Positions 23,255 to 34,300 of a stretch of 64,000 bases of DNA are shown in pieces (position 1 is the first letter of the stretch; the number at the start of each line of letters is the position of its first letter). The stretch lies in NCBI GenBank assembly GCA_949825025.1, contig OX463780.1, positions 42,636,979 through 42,700,978 on the forward strand, given 5' to 3'. Both the position numbers and the translations under genes were made by a program. The stretch comes from Siphlonurus alternatus. Its lineage: Eukaryota; Arthropoda; Insecta; Ephemeroptera; Siphlonuridae. Below the pieces are notes generated by a model. It was not told where the DNA came from. It ran no database searches and was given only the letters and a program-made list of their open reading frames with translations.

Positions 23255-26200
23255 ATGTTGGAGGTCGCACTCGGTCTGTTTGTGGTGGCGCTGGGGCTCC
23301 TCTACTACTACCTCACCTCCACCTTCTCGCACTGGAAGGACAAGGGCGTTAATTTCATCAAACCTTACCCCCTTGTGGGCTCCATGTCCATAGGACAGAA
23401 ATCACACCTCTCGGCATTCTTCCAGCAAGCTTACCAAAAGTTCGACAGCGACCCGTTTGTCGGATTTTTTATGGTACGGACTATTCTCTTTGTTACAATT
23501 ATTTTACAACATGTGCTAGTTGAGCTGCTAGATACATTTTTTTAATATTTATATAATTTTATTGGTACTTTTATTACACAATATATTATTTTATAGTATC
23601 TGAAATATGAGTTATAATGTTGTCATATTTTACCGAATCTCGGTCAGTTAAAATTATTTTTACCTTCAAAGAACCTTTATTGCTCTATTGATTGCAATTT
23701 TTTCTTTTAAATTTATTTATTTTTAACTATGTTTGTTTTAAATTTCAATATAGTGTAAAAATGCAACTCACGTTACTCTGTACACGAGATTATGACATTA
23801 GTCATTATAGTCAGAATCAAAATGTAACAGAATGAAGCTTCTCTATCAAATTAATTAAAATTATGTATCATGATATGATCTAAAGTTTAAAACTCTTTTT
23901 TTGTAGGGTCGTACACCAAGCTTAATAATGAGAGATCCTGAATTAATTAAGAACATTTTAGTAAAAGATTTTAATAATTTTTCTCACCGTGGAGTAAAGG
24001 TAAATATGTTTTATTTTTTAAACTATAATATATCCGATATTTGCGTAAACCATAAATATATAAATAATGACTATTAATTATTTTAGCTCAACGAAGAAGT
24101 AGACCCCCTGCAAGCAAAGAGCTTGATCCACTTAGAAGGTCAGTGCTGGAAGGACATGCGATCCAAGTTGACCCCAACCTTCACGACAGGTCGCATCAAA
24201 GCCATGTTCCCGCTTGCCCTGGAGTGCGCAGAAGAGTTAGAAAAACACCTTGGGAAACTTGCGGACACGGTGGAGGATTTCGACATCAAAGTAGGTCCTT
24301 TCTGACTTCCAACTGTTAAGAAATAGACAAACTGCTTTTGTTCATCTAATAACATGGCTAAAAATATTTGGAAACATTTGGACGTTTTAATTCTATAAAT
24401 TCGATGCAATTTTCTTAAGAAAAAAAAAATAATAATAAAGATGGAGTTTTTGGTCAGGCTTTGTTAAGCGCTGAAATATCTTGTTAATTCAACACGATTT
24501 CTTGAGTTTTTTGTTCATTCAATTAATGAATCAAAATAATTATATAGAAGGTCGCTCTTGGTGTCGATGCTCAAGCTTACTTATATTTTAGGACGTAATG
24601 GCAAGGTACACCACTGACGTCATCGGTTCCTGTGCGTTTGGAGTTAACTTTGATTCGATAAACAATCCTAATTGCCAATTTCGCGCCAAAACACGTAAAC
24701 TAACTGAGCCAAATGCAAGACAAGCCTTTAACAGAGCAGTCATAGAAGCAGCCCCAGCAGTAAGTAGAACAACATGCTACGTATATCAATAATTGAATTT
24801 TACTTTTAATTATTTTGCCTTTGAATATACTTAAAAGCCTGTACTACATCATGCAATTTTGCATACAATTTTTCCTTACAAGAAAATTTCATCTCCATAC
24901 AAACAAATGGAGTTCAAGTTTTCTTGTAAGGAAAAATTGTATGCAATAGTTAGAACAAGTGTAGCGTGTAATACCAGCCTTAGCTAACTATTAGGCACTG
25001 ACTGAACAAAAATATTTTCTAAGATTGCAAGAATATTGAAGCTGCGAATCAGTTACGAAGATGTTACCGAGTTCTTCCGATATCTGGTCCGTGACGTCAT
25101 GGCAATGCGAGCAAGGACAGGCGAGACTCGCAAGGACTTCATGCAGCTGCTGATCGAACTTAAGGACAAAGGACGATTGTCACCTGAGGAGGGAGAGGCG
25201 AGCCAGGTTAAAAATCACGTCGTGAATGCTCCAAACGACAAGCGTAATTAAGACCTACTATGTATTATCGATGCTAGAGGGACAATATTTTTGTAGTCAT
25301 ATTATAACTTTAGGCAAGTAAAAAACATTAGACGGACAGTCGACTGGGAGAAATGTCATGATCTCTGACTTACAAACGCTCTTTTACTTTAAATGCTCAT
25401 GCTGCAGGGGGCACTAGCGACCGTCCAGCACATGAAGCATAATAAGGGGCATTCACAAAGTCTTAAGGGCCCGATCTAGTAAAAACGGCCATAAGGAAAA
25501 AACAGCATTTTCCATCAGTTCTGTAAGGTTCAATATTTGCTTAAAAAAAAAATAAAAAAATTTATTTAAGAGAAGAGACTGGTATGTAGGGGGCCAGTCG
25601 ATTTTTTTTTACACAAGTACCACCAATTAATTATTAATTAATAATTAAAAGTGGTAAAAGAGTGTCAACTTTGCTTTATCATAACACTTTAAAAAAAACG
25701 AATTTTATAAATGAACATCGTCCAGCCCCCTATAAAAAATTGTCATCTTTCATTTGATGCGTGCTGAATGTGTTAATTTAAAAAATTAAATGTACTGGAA
25801 CTGATAGACTAAAGCTACTTTTTTGCAATATCTAGTTCCTAAAACCGCTGAATGCAGCGCCGTGCGGAATTGCGGAAATATGCGAAATACTGAACTATTA
25901 TTATACAAGTGCGGCCGACTCGGCCGAGAGAGAGAGAGAGAGAGAAAGGGAGAGAGAGCTGAAAGAGAACAATAAAAGAATTCACCAGCCTGCAGTCCTC
26001 TTGCGCGCGGTCAACCCTTCCCCAAGCCTTATCTTGCTTTATAATACCATCATTGTCTCGCTCCTAAGCTCTATCTTTGCTTCTAGCTTGACTTTGAAGA
26101 GAATTCAGTATATTGTTATGCTGTAGTATACAGTATAGGGTCATCTGAAGGTACATTATTGCCTAGAATAAAAAAAAAATAAAATGACTTTTTGAGCTTT

Positions 26201-28958
26201 CAAATCTGTATCCATGGTATGGTGGCTACATGGATATCAGTGACGTATGTATACAGCTGTAAAAGCGAAGGGTTGTTGCCCAATGTGGTGGTTGGATCCA
26301 ATGCTTGTATGTAAAATTTAAAAAATTAAAATTTTATTAAAATTGTTTTTGTGATTTATCACTGAAATTTGTAAATATGAATAAATCGAGAGAAAATGTG
26401 TATTTGTTAATTTGCACTTTTTTTAAAATAACCAATTTACCTTTCTTTTATTTATATTGTTTGATTGTTAATTAAATGAAAATATTAATTTAATAACACA
26501 TTTTGTGACATTTACTATACTTTTACAAGATGTAATAATCGTATATATTTTTTTATTTAATTTTCAATATACATATACACAAAAAAAAATACTGTCTTAG
26601 AAACTTGGCGCAATAGAGAAAATTTCCATTTTTCTAACTATAAAAAATATATAAATAATATTATTCTCTAAAGTCTCAGATCACTGGTATAGTATTTTCT
26701 TGCATTGAGAAATAAACAATCAAAATTATAAACGTGTTTGACAGCGGTTCATTTTATGGCTTTCTCCTCCTCTAACAGCAAGTGCAGAAGCACTCTATTG
26801 TGCTCTAAACAACAATACCAGCAGCTTAGTGGACGCTACCCATCTCAACAATGACATGTTTATGAATACAAAATTCGCACAATCAATAACATCTCATATA
26901 CGCAAAAAGTACCAATCTAATTGTTTAGAGCTGCATTAAATTGAATTTTTCATTAAAAAATAGGCCAAAGTCATTTTTTTCCCACGTCTCTGTGACTTTT
27001 CTTTCCAAATATATAAATGAAGAAATGTGGTGAGGAGCAGATAAAGCTGGTTTTTCCTTTTAAGCTGAAAAACCGCGTGGTTGCCTACATTTTGCCGCGT
27101 GGGGTGTTTTCCCTCTACTAGATCGGGCCCTTAAGGCCACATTTAAGGCTCGATAATTTAAAGCTTGATTTTAGACGGGTTTTTTAGACCCAAAATTTCT
27201 GGTCTTAAATTATTGAGCCTTAATTGTGGCCTTAAGGCTTTGTGAATGCTCCTTAATGTATTTTCTATTATTTTTACTCAACGTAAGCAAGTAACTTTTC
27301 TTTGAAAAATACCTGCTTTTTCTTTTAGGGTGCTCAGTCCCTTTAATTTGAATTTCTTTCTGAGCATTTGATACAATTTTTCTGTGATAGCTACAGATAT
27401 CACAGTTCTCTAATAAGTTTAGAATGAAGTTAAAAATTTATTTTATTATTTTAACATATATATCACAGTCCATAACAAATGTATGGGTTCTGCAAAACTT
27501 GGAATAACTTAATATTTTGAGCATGATAATTTTATTATAGAAAAATAATTTGCCCGTACAGAACTGACATTCGATGACGTCACGGCGCAGGCAGCTACCT
27601 TCTTCAACGCGGGGTTCAATCCTTCGTCGACCGCGCTGACGTTCGCCATGTTCGAACTGTCCCGACAGCCTGAACTGCAACGCAAAGCCAGGAGCCAGAT
27701 CGAGGAAGTACTGCAGCGCCACGGTGGCAAAATGACTTACGAGGCTTTACAAGACATGAAATACCTTGATTGGATAATACAGGGTAAGAGATCTTCCAAT
27801 ATTCTTAATTATTATTTTCCTTTTGTTACAATTTACGTAGCCCGGTGAAGGTATTTAATATTTTTCATGGTTAAATTGCAGAGTCTCTGCGAAAGTACCC
27901 ACCATTCATCAGCACTCTCCGAGCGTGCACCAAGAAGTACCTGATTCCGGGAACGAAGGTTACTATTGAGGAAGGCACCAAGGTGATAATGCCGGTCTTT
28001 GCCATGCACCGCGACCCAAAATTCTTCCCTGACCCTGAAAAATTCGACCCTGAGCGCTTCAGTGACGAGAAACAAAAAACGAGCTACATGCCGTTCGGAG
28101 AGGGACCTCGCAATTGTATTGGTATGTATGTTTTTTTTTTTTTTTTTTTATTGACGGCTTGCAAATTTTCACAGTAATACCAACCAGAGAAGTACTAATC
28201 AGAAGTACTATTGAATTTAATATCACTTATTTTTATTATTACACACAAAGTTGAAAGTTCAAATCCATATAACGAATTATAACGACATTTCTGGAAACAA
28301 AAAAAAAAGATTCGGTCTACATTTTTGTCATAATTATATTTACAGTCATTTTATATAATTCTATATCTCTTCTCTTCAGGGTAAAATTCATGCTACTATA
28401 ATTAGAAATAGAAAGTAATGGAGTATCGACCTCAACTTTTTTATTGCAGAAATGGATAGAAGGTGAAAAGTTGTGCTACCCTGATTTTTTTGAGATTTTT
28501 TAGAGCCTCGGAAGTATTTTTAAAAAATTAAAGTTCTTTTTGTGATATATCACACGCGGCGGTAAGTCCTATATCTTTTTCTGAAGGAGCGGCGTCTCGT
28601 GACGTCACAAAAAGAACTTTTAATATTTTTTTTAAAAATACTTCCCGGGCTCTAAAAAATCTGAAAAAAATCAGGGTAGCATAACATTGCACCCTCCATC
28701 CATTTCTGCAATAAAAAAAATAAGGTCGATACTCCATTTTTATTTTCCTAAAATAATTAATTTTAATCTGACTCCACACCCTCTGTCTATGCAGGTATCC
28801 GGTTCGCACGCATGCAGACTTCGCTGGGGCTGGCGTCGGTCCTGCGTCGGTTCGAAATTCGGTCCAGTTCTAAAATGGAGTATCCAGTCACCTTCGACCC
28901 GCGACACATCTTACTCGTCCCCAAACAAAACATCACTGTCCGGGCCACGAGAGTGTAG
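23255..28958 (+). CDS. P450-4: divergent CYP6-like P450 with altered I-helix
   Basis: 509-residue P450. Coding exons: 23255-23473, 23907-23999, 24087-24290, 24592-24759, 25024-25243, 27562-27783, 27882-28121 and 28795-28958. All frames are open and splice sites are consensus. WKDMR (W125, R129), ESLR (E376, R379), PERF and the haem loop FGEGPRNCIG (Cys454) are present. The I-helix reads NAGFNPSS instead of AGFETSS: the acid and threonine that normally help oxygen activation are N321 and P322. The start exon, exon 7 and exon 8 are shorter than in the paralogs, and the SCAFGVNFDS segment lacks the usual Lys-Cys. Intron 5 is 2.3 kb because of a nested transposon. AATAAA is at about 29097. It looks translated rather than broken, but its chemistry may differ from the rest. 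Substrate unknown. Confidence 0.94.
24833..24982. repeat. Hairpin MITE, family D copy 1
   Basis: Located in P450-4 intron 4. The arms ACAATTTTTCCTTACAAGAA and TTCTTGTAAGGAAAAATTGT enclose a CATCTCCATACAAACAAATG loop that is conserved in copy 2 at 51637-51794. Its ends (AAAGCCTGTA, TAATACCAGCCTT) are a degraded version of the copy 2 termini. Confidence 0.8.
25467..27130. mobile_element. TTAA-flanked non-autonomous element, piggyBac-like
   Basis: A 1,664-bp element with terminal repeats GGGCCCGATCTAGTA, flanked by TTAA at 25463-25466 and 27131-27134. TTAA target duplication with G/C-run ends is the hallmark of piggyBac-type transposons. No open frame of transposase size is visible, so it is non-autonomous. 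The interior carries a (GA)n tract at about 25926-25960 and otherwise unrecognised AT-rich DNA. Superfamily assignment is inferred from the target site and ends only. Confidence 0.78.
25926..25960. repeat. (GA)n microsatellite
   Basis: An alternating GA run with one interruption, inside the TTAA-flanked element. Confidence 0.9.
28417..28738. repeat. Palindromic MITE, family A copy 2
   Basis: Located in P450-4 intron 7. The ends AATGGAGTATCGACCTCAA and AAGGTCGATACTCCATT are nearly perfect inverted copies. Then follow TGGATAGAAGGTG and TCTGAAAAAAATCAGGGTAG arms and a core with CACGCGGCGGTAAG and GTGACGTCAC. Total 322 bp; no coding capacity. Confidence 0.9.
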
Positions 28959-29159
28959 AGCAATGTTTTGGCAAAAAAATATGACATTATGTTTTTTAAA
29001 CCAAAAAAATAGTAATAATAATTGTGTAGTGTAATTAAAAACCTTATATATAAATATTTACTGAATAGCATTTATTCTTTTCTCCTTCCTCTTTAATAAT
29101 AAAAAGGCTCCTAATTTAAGATAATACATTATTGTTATTGTGTGTTTAGACCATTTTTT

Positions 29160-29219
<60 letters not shown>

Positions 29220-30453
29220 GTTTTCCATGCCAATGCAATCAACAATGCTAATCAAAATGAGTAATGAATAATTTTATTTAAATTTCATTTTTTTAATTAA
29301 TGCATTTTATACATAATGACAAATGATATTCAATGTATAACACAAAGGTAAGAAAAATGCATCTGAAAATAAAAAATATGTTACTATAGGTTTTTTTAAC
29401 GGTCAGCAAAAGTTCAATAAGTGAATAACTAATCTGTGATGTTGAAAACCTTAAAGATTTTTTTTTTTTTTGCAATAAAGTTAGTTACTCTTATTACAAA
29501 ATTTACGATATTTTAACATTTGAAGTTTCACGACAAAATAAGATTTTTCAAAAACTAGGGGTGCGGGGAAAACTCGCTTAGGCTTAGTTGCTTTCAGCCC
29601 AAAACTATACCTTTTGACAAAATATTATTTCAAGTTACCAGAATGTGTCGCAGTGACGTCATGTGGGTTTGCTCTGACAGTTCTAATCACTGTATTCATT
29701 AAAACTTCAAAATAATTCTATAATAATGATATTCCGTTACATTCAGCTTTGATTTACATTGACATTCATGACCTATTACGTAACTGCTTCGAAGAGGCTT
29801 TCTGAATAATATTACATGATTTTTTATCGAAACTTAAAATTTAAGTAATTCTTTAATACTTTTTTAACCAAAGTGTTTTGTGAATGAAATAATTGACATG
29901 GTATATGTCAGTAGAAAATCATCCTTACAGTTTGACATTAATTGAAAAACGCCAAGAGGCTTTCTGAATAATGTAATACAATTTTTCATAACAAAAAGAA
30001 AAACCACGCCCTTCTTTCATTTTTTTTCGCCTCCGGCAAGGTTCCTTCCTTCCTTCCCCCCTCCCCCCTCCCCTTACGCTGCACGGGCGAGCCCTCCGGG
30101 TCCATTCGCGGCCCGGGCCTTTTGCTGCGCATCAGATTGTAAATTGCACTAGTGACAGTGCCAGCATTATACATCTTTGTGTCCAAGTCCAGGTGATAAA
30201 AACACTTATGTTGATATGAAAGGACGATTGATGTGGGAAATTCCATCAAAATGACACATATAACTATCATATCAATGTCATGGTATTTATAACTGCGTAA
30301 TACCAGAGAAAATAGTCTAGACTCTTTTAAGTTACTGTGGCGGCCATTGCTCAATAATTTCCGATGGTGAACTGAAAATATTTTTAGTCCATAAAATAGA
30401 GGAAAAAATCAAAATTAGTTTGCTGATTAAAAAAAAAACAACAACATTAAAAC

Positions 30454-30489
<36 letters not shown>

Positions 30490-30682
30490 GAAATTGAATC
30501 TTCCAAAGTATGACTATAAAAATGAGATATTTTCCAAGATTAGCACTGTACTTCGATCATCATGGGAGAAGACGTTGAAAGTCACTCACTGCTGGACCGT
30601 ATATTGCAGATAACATAACATGGTTTTAATTGATACCAGTAGAGAACAAAGTAAGACAGATATTACCTGGAGGAGCTTGCAA
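28959..30682. other. Spacer between P450-4 and P450-5
   Basis: The P450-4 3' region, an (AT)n tract at 29162-29214, mostly AT-rich DNA, a GC-rich island at about 30000-30130 and a 30-base poly-T at 30457-30487. The - strand open frame 29986-30354 spans the island and ends in low-complexity translation; I do not call it a gene. A segment at about 30510-30580 shares wording (TTTTCCAAGATTAGCACT, ATCATGGGAGA) with the P450-6 upstream region. Confidence 0.6.
29162..29214. repeat. (AT)n microsatellite
   Basis: About 50 bases of uninterrupted AT alternation downstream of P450-4. Confidence 0.95.
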
Positions 30683-30732
30683 TCAGTTCTCTGCCTGCTT
30701 ATCTACTAAGCAGCTAGCGCTGCGAATTCAAG
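30655..30732 (+). promoter_or_regulatory. P450-5 promoter block and non-coding exon 1
   Basis: Contains CCTGGAGGAGCTTGCAATCA and a TCAGTT initiator (30683-30688). It then runs to GCGAATTCAAG|GTAAAA with the donor at 30732/30733. Near-identical blocks precede P450-6 and P450-7, so this is a conserved promoter plus first exon. No TATA box; the conserved CCTGGAGGAGCT block just upstream may replace it. The acceptor is at 31300-31302, directly before the ATG. Confidence 0.78.
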
Positions 30733-31302
30733 GTAAAACATTTGTTCGTTATATTAAAAACACAATCATTATAAATACTTATATTTTATTGTACCCATAT
30801 TTTTCTTCCTTGTTTAATGATTTAATTTTTATTCATATTCTCATGTAGTGAATCGTTTGTTAGCTGAAAAAAAGCAGCTAAAATTTAATTTTATGATCTC
30901 CAAAGAATTTCTTGATGACGCGCTCAGTGGGATTGTAATTATTATAGTAACCATTCCATGCACGGTATAATATGTATAATAATTACTAATGTAAACTGTG
31001 CAAGTATTATATGAGAAGGGAATATAGAAAGTTCAGCGAGGACAATTAAAATGACTCTTCTTTCTGACTGGGTTAATCATAAGTATTGGTAGCAAATTAC
31101 CAAACTGAATGTCTCAGGATCTTGCGCTTTATTTACAAAACTCACGTTTTATGTTTTCATATATCATGCATCAACCAGTTTGTATTTCAAGTACTCAAGT
31201 ACATGAAATATAAGTGATTGCAATCAATGTTAAACAACAAGGACAATATTTCAAACGATCTAAATGTTTGATATGATTTCTTCAAACGCTTTATTACCAC
31301 AG

Positions 31303-34300
31303 ATGTCCAGTCTGGAGGTCGCACTCGGTCTGTTTGTGGTGGTGCTGGGGCTCCTCTACTACTACCTCACCTCCACCTTCTCGCACTGGAAGGACAAGGG
31401 TGTACGCTTCGCCAAGCCTGTCCCCATATTTGGCTCTGCGATGCCAGTCTTGACCCTGCGAGTACACATTGGAGAATTTTTCCAAAAGATTTATGAAATG
31501 GCTGGAAAGGACCCCTTCTTTGGCTACTTCCGGGTACGTTTCAACAATTTTAGCTAGAAGGTACACGGTAACCTCATAGTTTACAATAATGAATTGTATA
31601 GAAGAAAAGAAGCATTGGTTGTCATTTTACATCAATCACTGAGGATGTGTGATTGGCTGGTCTTTTTTCATGATTTTATCTTACCCAAATAAAAGTTTGA
31701 CAGATCCTTGACAAACCAAACTTAATGTCAAACTAGCTTCGAGTTTCGTAGATTTCGGTGTAGCTTAAACCCGCAACAATCAATACCTTAGTTATGAAAA
31801 TTTGATAGGAATTAGAACTGAAAGTTACAACAAATTAATTACAATTGTTTCAAACTGAAATATTATTGTTAATATATATATATATATATATATACGTAAG
31901 TTTACGTAACAATACAATTCTATATCTGCTTTCACCTAGTACCTATAGTGGGATGAGTATATATATATAGAGGCCGCTGGTCGTGTGGATAGTAAACTTT
32001 GAATTGAATTTTTTACTAACTAAAATATATATGTGTTCAATAATTTGACTTCCTAAAAATTAATCAGTACTGCTAGTGCTATTAAAACGAGTAGAACTTT
32101 AATTTGGTGGTGCTCACTTAAAAACTAAGAGTCGCAACGTTGCCATGTAGTTAGGTGGAGCGAGGTGCGCGCGCTTGACACTTTACGTACTTAATATGTG
32201 TACTGTATATTATATATTGTGTAATAAAATACAGCATCACAATTTAAGATCATTCTTACTTCATGCAAATATATTAATTCATACTAATCTGTGTTTTAGG
32301 GGCGAATACCTGGTCTGCTTATAAGAGATCCTGAAATCATAAAAAACATATTCGTGAAAGATTTTTCACACTTCAACAATCGCATATTACAGGTATTATA
32401 ATGGAGTATCGACCTCAAAATTTTTTATAGCAGAAATGGATAGAGGATGAAAAGTACGCGCGTATGTTACTCTGATTTTTTTCAGATTTTTAGGGACCGG
32501 GAAGTATTGCTAAAAAGTTTTGGCGAGGTCGGGTTCGAATCCACGTCCCTCTTTTGGGTCCTATCTTGGTGTGACAATGCTTTTATAAATATATAACAAT
32601 TAAGAATTATATACTGATATCATCTCAAGTGTATATATATATATATATATGTCATTGTATAGAAATTGCCAAATTAGTTGCATATTAGCTGGAACATTAT
32701 TTATGACAATGCAGTGCAATTTTTTCCTTTTTCTTTTTTTTTTTTTTTTTTGTACCAATGTTATGTTTTTTTTTTATGTGATAGTGAATTGACGATCTTT
32801 AACTTTTACTGTGATTATGTATCTGACGTGCTTATATTGTTGTACAATCGAAAAGCAATAAATAATTATGAATTATTAAGAGAGGCGGCAAGAGGAGGCC
32901 CTTTTTCTGCACTTTCAATAATTTTTAAAAAATAGTTGCCGGGCTCTAAAAAATCTGAAAAAAATCAGAGTAGCATAACTTTGCACCCTCTATCCATTTC
33001 TGCAATAAAAAAAATGAGGTCGGTACTCCATTAGTATATAATTTCTTAATAATGACGATCTGTCAAATCTGAATTAGAATCCACATACATAAAAAGATGG
33101 AGTTTTATTATACACTTGAGGTTTGGGATCAGTTCCTTCCTGATTAAAAATCCAGTTTATAACCTAAATTTAATTATTAGACTTCGGTAATTAATCAAGA
33201 ACAAAAAGTCAACTTCACCAATTTCTGATTACATGTCATGTAATTTATTGTTGTATATTAGTCTGTCCCTTCCATATTAAAATTCTTGTTACCGTTTCAT
33301 TGAAATTATATGTAAAATATGACTGTGTGCAATTATATAGTTGTTGATATATAGACTACATGCATGGCTGTACATGACTTATTTGTCTTCTAGCTGGGTG
33401 ACAATGTCAACTCTTTGTTAACAAGAAATTTGTTCAACCTGGAAGGTCATCGCTGGAAAGAAATGCGCATGAAGATAAGTCCAACCTTTACGTCAGGTCG
33501 AATGAAGGGCATGTTTCCACTAGTAAACGAGATTGCAGAAAACCTCGAGGAGCATCTGGAAACCTTGGCAAACACGGGGAAGGATGTAAACGCCAGGGTG
33601 AGTCAACTTTGGTGAACAATAAACATAAATCTCGCCTGCATGAGCAATATAATAATGTATAATTTTATTCTGTTTAAAATTAAAAATGAAGCGCATACAT
33701 TTCATTCAAAAGTAAAGTTAAATTGTGTCAATTTAATTGAATAAAGGTAAATAATTGAGATAGTAATTAATTCATGTTATTGTTATTTATTATTAATAAA
33801 GTGCGTCATTATTGTCACAAGGGAATGAATGAAGATACAAGATAATATTTCCAGGATTTGCTGGCACGATACACCACTGACGTCATCGGTTCCTGCGCTT
33901 TTGGAGTTAAATGTGACTCCATCAACGATCCCAATTGCTTGTTTCGAAAAATGGGCATAGAACTGTTTTCAATGTCAGTTTTACGTGCTGCCAGGAGAGT
34001 TGCGTGGCTATTATTTCCAAAGGTGCGAAATTTTCTAGAATATTATAGTTTATTATTTTTACTGATTATACATTGTTTTTCTGTAACTCTTCAATATTTA
34101 TAGATTGCAAACATATTAAACATTAGTTTCATCCCAGAAGTAGTGACTAAATTCTTCCGCACAATGGTTCGTGACGTCATGGCAATGCGAGCAAGGACGG
34201 GGGAGACTCGCAAGGACTTCATGCAGCTGCTGATCGAACTTAAGGACAAAGGACGATTGTCACCTGAGGAGGGAGAGAAAGAAGAAAAACCCAGCAAATA

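Larger units (their letters stand above)
25445..27254. mobile_element. Family C MITE split by a nested element
   Basis: The outer ends GGGGCATTCACAAAGTCTTA and AAGGCTTTGTGAATGCTCC are inverted copies, with TAA-like flanks on both sides. After removing the inner TTAA-bounded element (25467-27130) and one TTAA, the remaining arms pair. GGCCACATTTAAGGCTCGAT on the left then faces ATTGAGCCTTAATTGTGGCC on the right. It is therefore a host MITE of about 145 bp inside P450-4 intron 5. Confidence 0.85.

Noticed and set aside
23255..28958. P450-4 as a pseudogene
   Set aside because: All eight exons are open, splice sites are consensus, and ExxR, PERF and the haem cysteine are present; only the I-helix pair is replaced.
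29986..30354. 122-residue open frame on the - strand
   Set aside because: It spans a GC-rich island and C/T-rich low-complexity DNA, has no recognisable domain, and its composition changes abruptly within the frame.
30630..30848. 72-residue open frame upstream of P450-5
   Set aside because: It covers the non-coding first exon and runs into the intron; the conserved element here is the exon and donor, and the frame is not kept upstream of P450-6 and -7.
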